Below the pieces are notes generated by a model. That model was given only the letters and a program-made list of their open reading frames with translations, searched no databases and was not told where the DNA came from. From the NCBI GenBank assembly GCA_045537905.1, contig JAZSQJ010000067.1, forward strand, positions 1 to 64,000: DNA of 64,000 bases, given 5' to 3'. A program made the position numbers and the translations under genes. Shown piece by piece: positions 33,910-43,032 of the stretch; position 1 is the stretch's first letter; each line of letters starts with the position of its first letter. This DNA comes from SIG636 sp045537905 (GTDB lineage: Bacteria > Bacillota > Clostridia > Oscillospirales > CAG-382).

Positions 33910-36183
33910 TCAAACCTCCTTTTTATAAACCAAACTATCTTCAACTGCAATAATTTTATCCATAGGAACATCCGTATTACAGAATAGCGAGAACTGCCAA
34001 TCGTAGCAGGTGTCCAGATAATGGAAAATCTTGTGCATAATCCCACGAAGCTGTTCAAGCTCAGTTTCCGGTGTAAACGTAATAACAAAAGCACTTGTAA
34101 AAAAGTCCTCGGTTATAACCTTGCGAACAAGGTGTATACGCTCCACAACACCTTCATCAATGCGATTTATGTAGGATAATATATCCTCCAGCAATCCATC
34201 GGGAAGCTTTTCTGTAACAAGGGTGTCATCCTTAACGATATAACCCGTTTTTCCGTATTTATCCTCGTATTCTTGGCCAAGCTCGCTAGCCCTTTGTCTG
34301 TATTCATCAAGCCTTTCCTGATTGCCGGTCATACAGCAGTAGGCACCAATATAATGCATACCCTCGTGAAAATAATTTGTATTTGTTTCTATTGCTTTGT
34401 AAATATACTCAATACCTTCGTCATTGAAACAGTGCAGCAAAAACGCACCGTACATATAATGTGCGTAGTGAGAGGCACCCTCGTCCAAGACTTCCATAGC
34501 CTGCTTTGCTACTTCATTAGCTTCAGTATTTCTGCAAAGAGTACGAAGGGCATCTATAACATCCGCATATTCCTCTGCGACGATAGGTTTGCCTGCGTTT
34601 TCCCATTCTTCTATAAGCTCTTTTGGCTTGACGTATTCCCTTTCCCTGATATCTGCGTATTTTTCCTCTGTTTCAAATCTCTTTGCAAACAAATCCTCTG
34701 CAAATTCAACAGCCTTATCCTGCTCAGCCTTGTATGCAAGGCTGGGCGGCACAGTAAGGATTTTCATTTCAGAAACTCCCAGGGTTTCAAGACGCATCTT
34801 CAAGGTGGGGTGAGTAGTGGCTCTGGATATTATAGCCACCTTTGCATATCCATTCCAAAGCTCGGCGTGTTTTTCCACAGCCTTTTTGTAGAGTGCCAGC
34901 TCCCTCCTTACCGTTCCCCTGTTGTATTCTTCGGAAACGAAGAGAGAGTCGGTATCGTAGGTGCCTTTTTCCCACTGATGCATTTCGTCATAATAAACTT
35001 TAAGCAAAGCGGAAGCGGCAGCCTCGATGTCTCCGCATAGAAGCATAGCCTTGTCCGAGTCCGTTTCTAACATTATTGAGCTGGCATACATATACATATT
35101 ATGGTTGAACTGCCAAAGGGTAGCAGGATAATCAATCATATATATGGATAGCTTTTCATAAGGCAATAAAACGTATGGGCAAGACAGCCATTTATGAGCT
35201 ACACCCTTTTCGTTGTATATGGTCGGCGCCTTCATATGGGCAAACTCGTGGAGGAGTATGGCATACAGCTCATCCTCAGTGAGATTGTTTATAAGCAATA
35301 CGCCCAGATTTACCAAGCAATAACCGTCACCTCTGGCTATCATTGCATTAAAACTGCATTCAATCGTAATTCTTATCTCTTTTTTCCAACCAACGCGATC
35401 GGCCGCCTTGCGTGCTAGACCGAAAATAACCGGATAATCCTCCTCCGATATAAGCTCTACACCTTCAAGCTCGTCATTGTTTATAAAAGGATAAAAATTT
35501 GCCAGACCCGTTCTTATAAGAATAAAGGAAGCTAAAAAAGCAAACACGGCTGTACCTTGATAAGAAAATACAAGTATTGCACCGCAAAGTATAAACAGTA
35601 TAGCATAAGCACGGGAAAGGGTGTGTATCCGTTTTAGGGTCTTTTTCTTTTGCTCTACGGTTTTATAAGCCTCGTCTCGGTGGGATGCTATATAATTTTG
35701 CCTTTCGCCAAAATTCATTTTCTTAAATTTATTTACATATAAGCGTTTCAGAAGCAAGCTTCCTATAATAGTCAGTAAAGGCAGCAGTCCGCTTGCCGCA
35801 TTAGTCCAAAGCAAGCACCCCCTATATGCGTCCTTGGTTATAGAGCTAAAGTATAGACCGCCGCCCCAGGCAAGCAAAACGATAACAAAAGATAAGGTAT
35901 AATGGGTAGTTGCAATCTTTTTTACCGATGGAGGCACGGGTATATCAGGCTCCTGTTCCCGGGACCGTGCGGAGGGATATAGCTTATTGTATTTGTTGCT
36001 TAAAAATATCAAGGCGGCAACAACCAAAAGCTCGGCAATAATAAAAGCTGCAAAAATATACTCATCAGTTTGGCTGTAATCCTTCATAGCTTTGAAATCC
36101 GTTAAATACAAATTAAGGAAAAGCAAACCAAACATCAATATAACACATACAATGATCTCAAACTTCAACGCCTTTTTGCTCAT
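33910..36183 (-). CDS. M48-like membrane zinc metallopeptidase with C-terminal repeat region
   Basis: This 757-residue protein has several N-terminal membrane segments (first about 20 residues, then pairs near 45-60, 90-130 and 195-235). A zinc motif LLHEFAHMKA (HExxH) sits near residue 320 and a long helical C-terminal part (about 520-650) looks TPR-like. It is probably a membrane-associated protease in the M48/HtpX/BlaR group, though no beta-lactam sensor is evident. The start at 36183 follows AGAAGGAG; an upstream ATG at 36234 lies in the hairpin after pfkA. Confidence 0.75.
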   Translation of the reverse strand: MSKKALKFEIIVCVILMFGLLFLNLYLTDFKAMKDYSQTDEYIFAAFIIAELLVVAALIFLSNKYNKLYPSARSREQEPDIPVPPSVKKIATTHYTLSFVIVLLAWGGGLYFSSITKDAYRGCLLWTNAASGLLPLLTIIGSLLLKRLYVNKFKKMNFGERQNYIASHRDEAYKTVEQKKKTLKRIHTLSRAYAILFILCGAILVFSYQGTAVFAFLASFILIRTGLANFYPFINNDELEGVELISEEDYPVIFGLARKAADRVGWKKEIRITIECSFNAMIARGDGYCLVNLGVLLINNLTEDELYAILLHEFAHMKAPTIYNEKGVAHKWLSCPYVLLPYEKLSIYMIDYPATLWQFNHNMYMYASSIMLETDSDKAMLLCGDIEAAASALLKVYYDEMHQWEKGTYDTDSLFVSEEYNRGTVRRELALYKKAVEKHAELWNGYAKVAIISRATTHPTLKMRLETLGVSEMKILTVPPSLAYKAEQDKAVEFAEDLFAKRFETEEKYADIREREYVKPKELIEEWENAGKPIVAEEYADVIDALRTLCRNTEANEVAKQAMEVLDEGASHYAHYMYGAFLLHCFNDEGIEYIYKAIETNTNYFHEGMHYIGAYCCMTGNQERLDEYRQRASELGQEYEDKYGKTGYIVKDDTLVTEKLPDGLLEDILSYINRIDEGVVERIHLVRKVITEDFFTSAFVITFTPETELEQLRGIMHKIFHYLDTCYDWQFSLFCNTDVPMDKIIAVEDSLVYKKEV

Positions 36184-36207
36184 AGTAACTCCTTCTGCAA
36201 AGTCAAA

Positions 36208-36235
36208 AGTGCCATACCAAAAACAGTACGGCACT
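36208..36235 (-). terminator. Hairpin after pfkA
   Basis: AGTGCCATAC (36208-36217) pairs with GTACGGCACT (36226-36235) with one mismatch. On the minus strand TTTTGAC follows, so partial termination between pfkA and the peptidase gene is plausible. Confidence 0.5.
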
Positions 36236-36242
36236 AAAGGGA

Positions 36243-37313
36243 TTAAAGACTAACGGTTTCTATAAGATTACGAATATAATCCTTATAACCTTTTTTAGCC
36301 GCAATAAACTTATTCATCTCGAAGAGCTGGCTGGGAGGAATCATCCTAACCTGCTCCGGCGTAAGCTTATCCTTATAAAGGTTATCAAGGGTAACGGCAT
36401 AGGACATTTCAACAGAGGTGATATCATTGCCACGGGCGCAGATAACGTCGTTTGTATCACCCATAAGCAAGCAATTTACAGCTGCGGCACCCATCTGGGT
36501 AGCAAGCACCCTGTCTCTCAAAGTAGGAGAGCCGCCGCGCTGGATATAACCAAGGATAGAAAGTCTGGTTTCAATCCCTGTTTCTGCCTCAATCTTTTTA
36601 ACAAGAGCAGGACCGTAATCCTTACCCATACCCTCGCAGATAATGATAATAAAGTTACGTTTGCCTGCATGACGTGCTTTTATCATCTTGTGTATCAAGG
36701 CATCGATATCAACATCGTACTCACGAACAACTGCGGCAACGGCACCAACGGATATAGCTGTTTGGATAGCTATATCGCCTGCCTGTCTGCCCATAACCTC
36801 AATAACGTTACAACGGGAGTGGCTTTCACCTGTGTCACGGATTTTATCTATCAAATCAACAACAGTATTCATAGCGGTGTCAAAACCTATAGTAACGTCG
36901 GTTGCGGCAATGTCGTTGTCGATGGTGCAAGGCACGCCAACGCAAGGAATGCCCTCCTCAGAGAGGTCATAGGCACCTCTGAAGGTGCCGTCACCACCAA
37001 GGGCAACAATACCGTCGATGTTATTGGAGCGGCAAACATCAGCGGCTTTTTTTACACCCTCAGCAGTACGAAACTCGTCACAACGGGCGGTGTACAGCAT
37101 TGTGCCGCCGCGGTTAATAATATAGGAAACATCACGCTCGGTCATAGGCATCATTTCCTGATCTATAAGTCCCTGATAACCGTTGCGGATACCGATAACA
37201 TTAAGACCGTGATAAAGCCCTGTTCTTGCAACGGCACGAATAGCCGCATTCATCCCGGGAGCGTCACCGCCGGATGTAAGAACTCCAATGGTTTTAATCT
37301 GTTTTCTTGCCAT
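36243..37313 (-). CDS. pfkA: ATP-dependent 6-phosphofructokinase
   Basis: This 356-residue glycolytic enzyme phosphorylates fructose-6-phosphate. The start is typical (IGVLTSGGDAPGMNAAIRA), the donor-site motif is GGDGTFRGA (Gly after GGD favours ATP over pyrophosphate) and the catalytic segment is PCTIDNDI. GGAGG precedes the start at 37313. A -10-like TATACT lies at 37363-37368 without a clear -35, so transcription may come partly from the hydrogenase operon upstream. Confidence 0.94.
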   Translation of the reverse strand: MARKQIKTIGVLTSGGDAPGMNAAIRAVARTGLYHGLNVIGIRNGYQGLIDQEMMPMTERDVSYIINRGGTMLYTARCDEFRTAEGVKKAADVCRSNNIDGIVALGGDGTFRGAYDLSEEGIPCVGVPCTIDNDIAATDVTIGFDTAMNTVVDLIDKIRDTGESHSRCNVIEVMGRQAGDIAIQTAISVGAVAAVVREYDVDIDALIHKMIKARHAGKRNFIIIICEGMGKDYGPALVKKIEAETGIETRLSILGYIQRGGSPTLRDRVLATQMGAAAVNCLLMGDTNDVICARGNDITSVEMSYAVTLDNLYKDKLTPEQVRMIPPSQLFEMNKFIAAKKGYKDYIRNLIETVSL

Positions 37314-37393
37314 AATAACCTCCAAAAAACACACAATCAAAGGTACAAAAACGTACTTTATGAGTATAGAATATATTTTTGCGCTTTTGATTT

Positions 37394-37424
37394 AATGACA
37401 GGGAGCATTACGCTCCCTGTCATT
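37394..37424 (-). terminator. Hairpin after the hydrogenase large subunit gene
   Basis: A 13-bp perfect stem (37394-37406 with 37412-37424) and 5-base loop lies 23 bases after the hydA stop. The downstream minus-strand tract (AAATCAAAAG) is not T-rich, so it may be a transcript-end stabiliser or weak terminator. Confidence 0.6.
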
Positions 37425-37447
37425 ATTAATCGGATTTTGTTTAGAGA

Positions 37448-39202
37448 TTAATACTTGGGACGTGCAGTGTAACCGGTGTGCAGGATAGCGTGTGCACGGT
37501 GGCTGCCGGGTTCCTTAAAGTATTCATCATAAATAGCCTTAACGTCCTCATTCTCGTGAGAAAGTCTTACGGGAAGCTGCTGGTCGTCCTTATAAAGACC
37601 TGCTGCACGTTCAGCACTGAGGTCGATAAAGTTACGAACAAAAGCAGGCTGGATAGGCTGACCGCCACCGTTTACACAGCCGCCGGGGCAAGCCATGATT
37701 TCGATGAAGTCAAAGGTCTTCTCGCCGCTCTTAACCATATCAAGGAGCTTCTTTGCGTTAGCAAGACCGCTGGCAACAGCAACCTTGATCTCGGTTCCGC
37801 CAAGGTTAAAGGTAGCTTCCTTTATACCCTCAACGCCACGAACTGCGTTAATCTCAATAGACTCAAGCTCAACACCGAGGAACTTGATAGCAGCAGTTCT
37901 GAGAGCTGCTTCCATAACGCCGCCGGTAGCACCGAAGATGGTACCTGCGCCACTGCCAAGACCGAAGGGCTTATCAAACTCTTCATCGGGAAGAGCGTTG
38001 AACATAATACCGCACTTCTTAATCATACGTGCAAGCTCACGGGTGGTGATGGAAGCGTCGATATCAGCAAGACCTTCAACTGCGGTGTGGTCAAGACGCT
38101 CTGCCTCAAACTTCTTAGCAGTACAAGGCATAACGCTTACAACAAAGATGTCTTTAGGATCAATACCCATCTTTTCAGCATAGTAAGTCTTAGCAACGGC
38201 ACCGAACATACCCTGAGGAGACTTACAGGTGGAAAGGTTGGGAATCATTTCAGGATAGTTATGTTCACAGAACTTGATCCAACCGGGAGAGCAAGAAGTG
38301 ATAAGAGGAAGGTTTTCCTTCTTGGTAAATCTCTGAATAAACTCGGTAGCCTCTTCCATGATGGTAAGGTCTGCAGAGAAGTTAGTATCAAAAACACCGT
38401 CAAAGCCAAGACGCTTGAGAGCAGCAACCATCTTGCCGGTAACGATAGTACCGATGGGCAAACCAAATTCTTCACCAAGGCCAACTCTTACAGCGGGAGC
38501 GGTCTGAACAACAACGTGCTTGGAAGGATCATTAAGAGCTGCAAATACCTTAGCGGTATCATCTCTTTCGGTAAGAGCGCCGGTAGGACAAACGTTAATA
38601 CACTGACCGCAGGAAACGCAAGCAACGTCAGCAAGATCTGCTTCAAATGCACAGCCGATATGAGTCTTAAAGCCTCTATCGTTAGCACCGATAACGGAAA
38701 CAGCCTGAACCTTGGAGCAAACTGCGCTACAACGACGGCAAAGTATACACTTGTTGTTGTTTCTAACCATATGAGCAGCACTGGTGTCTATTTCATAAAC
38801 ATCGTTAGTGCCGTCAAACTTACCTTCGTCTTCTACACCGTACTCGTTGCAGAGAGTCTGAAGCTCGCAGTTGCCGGAACGAACGCAGGAGAGACACTTT
38901 CTGTCATGGTTAGAAAGTATAAGCTCAAGAGTGGTCTTTCTTGCAGCGATAACTGCAGGAGAGTTAGTGAAAATCTCAGAATCGGGTCTGAGGTCAGCTA
39001 CAGGATATACACAGGAAGCAACAAGGCTTCTTGCACCCTTAACTTCAACAACGCAGATACGGCAAGCACCTATCTCGTTGATTTCCTTGATCCAGCAGAG
39101 AGTAGGAATATAAATACCTACGTAGCGGCAAGCTTCAAGGATCGTCATATTATTGGGAACGGAATAATTTTTACCGTTAATTATTAAATTCTTAAATTCC
39201 AT
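37448..39202 (-). CDS. hydA: [FeFe] hydrogenase catalytic subunit (HydA/HndD type)
   Basis: This 584-residue enzyme reduces protons to H2. In order: a 2Fe-2S ferredoxin domain (1-80), a His-ligated 4Fe-4S motif (HDRKCLSCVRSGNCEL), two 4Fe-4S clusters (CILCRRCSAVC and CVSCGQCINVCP), and the H-cluster with its three signatures TSCSPGW, MPCTAKK and MACPGGCVNGGG. A small-subunit tail ends the protein (about 535-584). All ligands are present. Together with the NuoF- and NuoE-like subunits it matches NAD/ferredoxin electron-confurcating hydrogenases. Confidence 0.96.
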   Translation of the reverse strand: MEFKNLIINGKNYSVPNNMTILEACRYVGIYIPTLCWIKEINEIGACRICVVEVKGARSLVASCVYPVADLRPDSEIFTNSPAVIAARKTTLELILSNHDRKCLSCVRSGNCELQTLCNEYGVEDEGKFDGTNDVYEIDTSAAHMVRNNNKCILCRRCSAVCSKVQAVSVIGANDRGFKTHIGCAFEADLADVACVSCGQCINVCPTGALTERDDTAKVFAALNDPSKHVVVQTAPAVRVGLGEEFGLPIGTIVTGKMVAALKRLGFDGVFDTNFSADLTIMEEATEFIQRFTKKENLPLITSCSPGWIKFCEHNYPEMIPNLSTCKSPQGMFGAVAKTYYAEKMGIDPKDIFVVSVMPCTAKKFEAERLDHTAVEGLADIDASITTRELARMIKKCGIMFNALPDEEFDKPFGLGSGAGTIFGATGGVMEAALRTAAIKFLGVELESIEINAVRGVEGIKEATFNLGGTEIKVAVASGLANAKKLLDMVKSGEKTFDFIEIMACPGGCVNGGGQPIQPAFVRNFIDLSAERAAGLYKDDQQLPVRLSHENEDVKAIYDEYFKEPGSHRAHAILHTGYTARPKY

Positions 39203-39215
39203 TTTCCGTATCCTC

Positions 39216-41003
39216 CTATTTCTTGCTTATCGCGCCAAACTTACACAAATCAATGCAAGTGCCGCACTTGATACACTTAGCGGGGTCGATGGTGTGAGGC
39301 TGCTTAACAGTGCCTTCGATAGCGTTAACAGGACACTTTCTTGCACAGAGGGTACAACCCTTACACTTGTCAGCATCGATAACGAAGGTGAGAAGGTCTT
39401 TACATACGCCTGCAGGACACTTCTTATCAACAACGTGTGCTATATACTCATCACGGAAGTGACGGAGAGTAGAAAGCACGGGGTTAGGAGCTGTCTGACC
39501 GAGACCGCAAAGAGAATTGTTTTTACTGTACTTGCAAAGCTTTTCCATCTCGTCAAGGTCTTCAAGGGTACCGTTGCCGGAGGTAATCTTCTCAAGCATC
39601 TCGTAAAGACGCTTTGTACCGATACGGCAAGGAGTACATTTACCGCAGGATTCGTCAACGGTAAACTCAAGGAAGAACTTAGCGATGTCAACCATACAGT
39701 TGTCTTCGTCCATAACGATAAGACCGCCGGAGCCCATCATTGCGCCGATAGAAATAAGGCTTTCGTAATCGATGGGAAGGTCAAGATATTCAGCAGGGAT
39801 ACAACCGCCGGAAGGACCACCGGTCTGTGCAGCCTTAAACTTCTTACCACCGGGGATACCGCCGCCGATTTCTTCAATAACGGTACGGAGAGAAGTACCA
39901 ATCGGAACCTCAACAAGACCGGTATTGTTAATCTTACCGCCAAGAGCGAATACCTTTGTGCCCTTACTCTTTTCAGTACCCATAGCTGCAAACCATTCGG
40001 GACCGTTGAGAATAATCTGTGCAATGTTTGCATAGGTCTCAACGTTATTAAGAACGGTAGGCTTGCCAAAGAGGCCCTTAAGTGCAGGGAAAGGAGGACG
40101 AGGTCTGGGCTCGCCGCGGTGACCCTCAATAGAGGTCATAAGAGCAGTTTCTTCACCGCATACGAATGCGCCTGCACCAAGTCTGATTTCAAGGTCGAAA
40201 TCAAAACCCTTGCCAAATATATTCTTACCGAGAAGGCCGTATTCCTTAGCCTTATCGATAGCTATCTGAAGTCTGTTAACTGCGATAGGATACTCAGCTC
40301 TTACGTATACGTAGCCCTGAGATGCACCGATAGCGTAACCTGCGATAGCCATAGCTTCGATCAAAGCGTGAGGGTCGCCTTCGAGGATGGAACGGTCCAT
40401 AAATGCACCGGGGTCACCTTCGTCTGCGTTACAGCAAACGTACTTCTGATCAGCTGCGTTAGCTGCTGCAAAGCTCCACTTAAGACCTGTGGGGAAGCCT
40501 GCACCGCCACGGCCGCGGAGACCGCTTGCCTTAACGATATCGATAACCTGTGCAGGTGTATACTCGTTAAGACACTTTGCAAGTGCTTCATAACCGTTGT
40601 AAGCTATGTACTCTTCAATAGACTCGGGGTTGATAACGCCACAGTTACGGAGAGCAATACGCTTCTGAGAACGATAGAAGTCAGTGTCATTAAGAGACTT
40701 GATAGAGCTTTCGGTAACGGTTTCCTTATAAAGGAGATCCTTTACGGGACGGCCCTTAACGATGTGCTCGTCAACAATTCTGGGGATGTTAGCTGCTTCA
40801 ACTGCGGAGTAGAAGCAGCCTTCAGGATAAACGATCATGATAGGACCAACAGCGCAAAGACCGAAGCAGCCGGTTTTAACTATCTTAACTTCGTTTTCAA
40901 GATTGCGCGCCTTAAGCTCGTTTTCAAGAGCTGTTATAACAGCAGCGCTACCGGAAGCGGTACAGCCGGTACCGCCGCATATAAGTATGTGAGAACGATA
41001 CAT
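39216..41003 (-). CDS. hydB: Hydrogenase NADH/flavin subunit (NuoF-like)
   Basis: This 595-residue subunit has an N-terminal 2Fe-2S thioredoxin-like domain (CGGTGCTASGS, TGCFGLC), the NuoF core with FMN/NADH motif GRGGAGFPTGLKW, an SLBB region, and a 4Fe-4S site ESCGKCTPCRIG. Two C-terminal ferredoxin-type 4Fe-4S clusters (CKGCTLCARKCP, CIKCGTCIDLC) complete it. It passes electrons between NAD(H), ferredoxin and the hydrogenase subunit. It lies 13 bases upstream of hydA. Confidence 0.95.
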   Translation of the reverse strand: MYRSHILICGGTGCTASGSAAVITALENELKARNLENEVKIVKTGCFGLCAVGPIMIVYPEGCFYSAVEAANIPRIVDEHIVKGRPVKDLLYKETVTESSIKSLNDTDFYRSQKRIALRNCGVINPESIEEYIAYNGYEALAKCLNEYTPAQVIDIVKASGLRGRGGAGFPTGLKWSFAAANAADQKYVCCNADEGDPGAFMDRSILEGDPHALIEAMAIAGYAIGASQGYVYVRAEYPIAVNRLQIAIDKAKEYGLLGKNIFGKGFDFDLEIRLGAGAFVCGEETALMTSIEGHRGEPRPRPPFPALKGLFGKPTVLNNVETYANIAQIILNGPEWFAAMGTEKSKGTKVFALGGKINNTGLVEVPIGTSLRTVIEEIGGGIPGGKKFKAAQTGGPSGGCIPAEYLDLPIDYESLISIGAMMGSGGLIVMDEDNCMVDIAKFFLEFTVDESCGKCTPCRIGTKRLYEMLEKITSGNGTLEDLDEMEKLCKYSKNNSLCGLGQTAPNPVLSTLRHFRDEYIAHVVDKKCPAGVCKDLLTFVIDADKCKGCTLCARKCPVNAIEGTVKQPHTIDPAKCIKCGTCIDLCKFGAISKK

Positions 41004-41017
41004 TTGACTTTTCCTCC

Positions 41018-41377
41018 TTAGCCTGCAGTATATTCGGTAACAACGTTACCGTTAACGATATGTTCAGCTACTACCTTAGCAGCCTTTTCTGCGGTCATAT
41101 TAACATAGGTTACCTTATCCTGACCGTCAAGAGTAACCTCAACAACGGGAGAATTTGCGCCCCAAGCCGCGTTACCGTCCTGGATAACGGCTATGTTATA
41201 TATTCCGTTTTTGCCTAAATTTTCAGAAAATGCAAGAACAACATCCTTTGCACCGGCAGCGATGCCTGCGGTACCCATGCTTACAACGATCTTACCGGCT
41301 TCGGTAGCGTCGCTTCTGATACCCATTTGGTCTTGCATACGAGCCTTAATAGCTCTGAGTTCATCCAAACTTCTCAT
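41018..41377 (-). CDS. HndB-like (2Fe-2S ferredoxin-fold) protein lacking all cysteines
   Basis: This 119-residue protein aligns by eye with the small thioredoxin-like ferredoxin found between NuoE- and NuoF-type hydrogenase genes (GTAGIAAGAKDV, VVEV...KVTYVNMTAEKAAKVVAEHIVNGNVVTEY). Family members normally have cysteines in CGIAAGA and in a later CxxxC. Here the first is GTAGIAAGA and the second region is DGNAAWGANSP, and the whole protein has no cysteine. It therefore cannot hold a 2Fe-2S cluster and is likely structural. The neighbouring genes leave little doubt about family. Confidence 0.82.
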   Translation of the reverse strand: MRSLDELRAIKARMQDQMGIRSDATEAGKIVVSMGTAGIAAGAKDVVLAFSENLGKNGIYNIAVIQDGNAAWGANSPVVEVTLDGQDKVTYVNMTAEKAAKVVAEHIVNGNVVTEYTAG

Positions 41378-41403
41378 ACCAATATTAATCCTTTCGGTGT
41401 AAT

Positions 41404-41940
41404 TTACTGAATAATTTTACTTGCCAGATACTCCTTTATCAACACGGCTTTGATAAACGGCGGTGAGTTTTTGTCCAAGGAGAGAGCTTCAAACAGTTCA
41501 TCTACCTCTAGCTCAAAGCAATACGAGTCGCATTGATACTTGTAGTGAAAGCTAACGTCGGGCGCGGTGATAACCATACACACCAACGCCTCCGTCATAT
41601 CCCCCAAGGGAACAAAGTTAACACTGTCAGTGTTGAACGTGGCAGAAATCTCTGTACCGCTTCCCTTTTCGGACTTGATTTTGTAGCTACCATCGGTCAT
41701 CTTTGCCCTTTGAATAAACAAGGGAACCCCAAGACCGACCTTATGTGTAACATCAGTCGTGAAAAACGGGTCTGTTACACGGGCAAGCTCCTCGTCACCC
41801 ATACCACAGCCATTGTCCTTAACGCTTATAGCAAGCTGTCCGCAAAGCACATCCTTAGTTAAGCAAATCTTAACAGCTGTGGCACCTGAACGAACAGAGT
41901 TTTGCACCAGGTCAAGAACGGATAAAGAGAGAGTACGCAT
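41404..41940 (-). CDS. Stand-alone HATPase-domain protein of the hydrogenase operon
   Basis: This 178-residue protein has a GHKL ATPase domain: N box VQNSVRSGA, G1 KDNGCGMGD, and GLGVPLFIQRAK. The C-terminal 60 residues are unassigned. It has no phospho-accepting His domain, receiver or membrane segment. Such proteins recur in clostridial hydrogenase operons, where a kinase-like or anti-sigma role is guessed but unproven. Its start overlaps the hydC stop by one base. Confidence 0.85.
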   Translation of the reverse strand: MRTLSLSVLDLVQNSVRSGATAVKICLTKDVLCGQLAISVKDNGCGMGDEELARVTDPFFTTDVTHKVGLGVPLFIQRAKMTDGSYKIKSEKGSGTEISATFNTDSVNFVPLGDMTEALVCMVITAPDVSFHYKYQCDSYCFELEVDELFEALSLDKNSPPFIKAVLIKEYLASKIIQ

Positions 41941-42437
41941 TAAGCACGATATTTTTCGATTATGCCGTCAACGTCCTTAACGGTAAGTCTACCGTAAACG
42001 TCATCGCCAACAGTAAGAACAGGAGCAAGACCACAAGCACCTATGCAACGGCAAGCCTCAAGAGAGAATTTACCGTCGGGAGTGCAACCGCCATCGGAAA
42101 GACCAAGCTTTTCCTTAAGTGCCTCATAAATGTCACCGCTGCCCTTTACGTAGCAAGCAGTACCCAAGCATACGGAAATGTTATGCTCGCCCTTGGGCTG
42201 GATAGAAAACAGAGAGTAGAAAGATACTACCCCGTAAACCTCCTCAAGCGGAACATTAATTCCCTCAGCTACGGCAATCTGTACCTCCAAGGGGAGATAA
42301 CCGTAAATTTCCTGTGCCCTCTTCAGAACCTGTACAAGGGAGCCGCGTACATCCTTAAACTCAGCAATAACTGCGTCAAGCTGCGCCTTTTGCTCAGGTG
42401 TGTCCTTGAAGGGGAAAGTTTCAAGTTTGTTCCTCAT
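41940..42437 (-). CDS. hydC: Hydrogenase 2Fe-2S subunit (NuoE-like)
   Basis: This 165-residue NuoE-family subunit has an N-terminal helical bundle and a thioredoxin-like 2Fe-2S domain with ligands in CLGTACYVKGS and CRCIGACG. It relays electrons between the flavin subunit and the rest of the complex. It is the first gene behind the promoter at 42496-42524, with AAGGAGGAG upstream. Confidence 0.95.
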   Translation of the reverse strand: MRNKLETFPFKDTPEQKAQLDAVIAEFKDVRGSLVQVLKRAQEIYGYLPLEVQIAVAEGINVPLEEVYGVVSFYSLFSIQPKGEHNISVCLGTACYVKGSGDIYEALKEKLGLSDGGCTPDGKFSLEACRCIGACGLAPVLTVGDDVYGRLTVKDVDGIIEKYRA

Positions 42438-42495
42438 TGTTATGAACTCCTCCTTATAAATAATGAATTAATTGAATATATTTTTTAACCGATTA

Positions 42496-42524
42496 ATTAT
42501 ACCATATACTTTTACAAAGGTCAA
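42496..42524 (-). promoter_or_regulatory. Sigma-A promoter of the hydrogenase operon
   Basis: On the minus strand TTGACC (42519-42524), 17-base spacer ending TGG, and TATAAT (42496-42501), about 60 bases before hydC. The TGG before the -10 gives an extended -10 element. Confidence 0.88.
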
Positions 42525-42583
42525 TGATAAAAACAAATATTTGTTAGTTTTTTTAGAAAAAACAAGTTATTTTTATTAATTTG

Positions 42584-42913
42584 TCACCCTTTTATTCCGC
42601 GGCTCAGATTAACGGCTGTTTTATAGCTGTCTTCCTTACTGCCCAAAACCGTAACGCCGTGTGTTTTTGCCGATTTTAACAGCTCCTCGTCCGGCACGGT
42701 CCCCTCTGTCAGAACAACGCAGGCGGCGTTGTTATTGTAAGCCACGGCACCTACGTTGACGTTGTTCATCACCGTAAGCCACGCAGATTTTTCTTTTAGC
42801 TTTACCAGGGCGTTACTTAACAGGTCGCAACAGTAAACCGATGCAATTTCCCTGTCAAGGCTACCGCAAAATAAAGTTAAACCATAGCTTTCAACAGCTT
42901 CTTTTATAAGCAC
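42584..42913 (-). CDS. DRTGG-domain protein upstream of the hydrogenase operon
   Basis: This 109-residue protein resembles the DRTGG domain, a small alpha/beta ligand-binding module often associated with CBS or kinase domains and found near clostridial hydrogenase genes (GVTVLGSKEDSYKTAVNLSR at the end is typical). The start is a GTG at 42913 preceded by AAAGGGG. A TTG at 42937 is rejected because it lies in the -10 box of the promoter. Its ligand is unknown; a regulatory role for the hydrogenase is inference. Confidence 0.75.
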   Translation of the reverse strand: MLIKEAVESYGLTLFCGSLDREIASVYCCDLLSNALVKLKEKSAWLTVMNNVNVGAVAYNNNAACVVLTEGTVPDEELLKSAKTHGVTVLGSKEDSYKTAVNLSRGIKG

Positions 42914-42936
42914 AACAACACCCCTTTCCAAATCCA

Positions 42937-42965
42937 ATTATAGATGCAAAAAGGCTATTTGTAAA
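42937..42965 (-). promoter_or_regulatory. Sigma-A promoter of the DRTGG gene
   Basis: On the minus strand TTTACA (42960-42965), 17-base spacer, TATAAT (42937-42942). It sets the DRTGG gene start at the downstream GTG. Confidence 0.78.
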
Positions 42966-42995
42966 TATCTTTTTATAAATTGCACTAAAATACCA

Positions 42996-43028
42996 AAGGC
43001 TACTGTTACTTCTTTTAACAGTAGCCTT
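42996..43028 (-). terminator. Terminator of the purine/fhs operon
   Basis: A 13-bp perfect stem (42996-43008 with 43016-43028) and 7-base loop, five bases after the aldo/keto reductase stop. The minus-strand tail is TTTGGTATTTT. Confidence 0.75.
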
Positions 43029-43032
43029 GTAG

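Noticed and set aside
37478..39187. 569-codon open frame antisense to the hydrogenase large subunit
   Set aside because: It is a shadow: the sense strand encodes a full set of hydrogenase motifs. The biased codon use of this genome leaves few stops on the opposite strand. No RBS or known domain is seen.
42914..42937. TTG start for the DRTGG gene
   Set aside because: It overlaps the -10 box of a good promoter, so it would not be in the transcript. The GTG at 42913 has a proper ribosome site.
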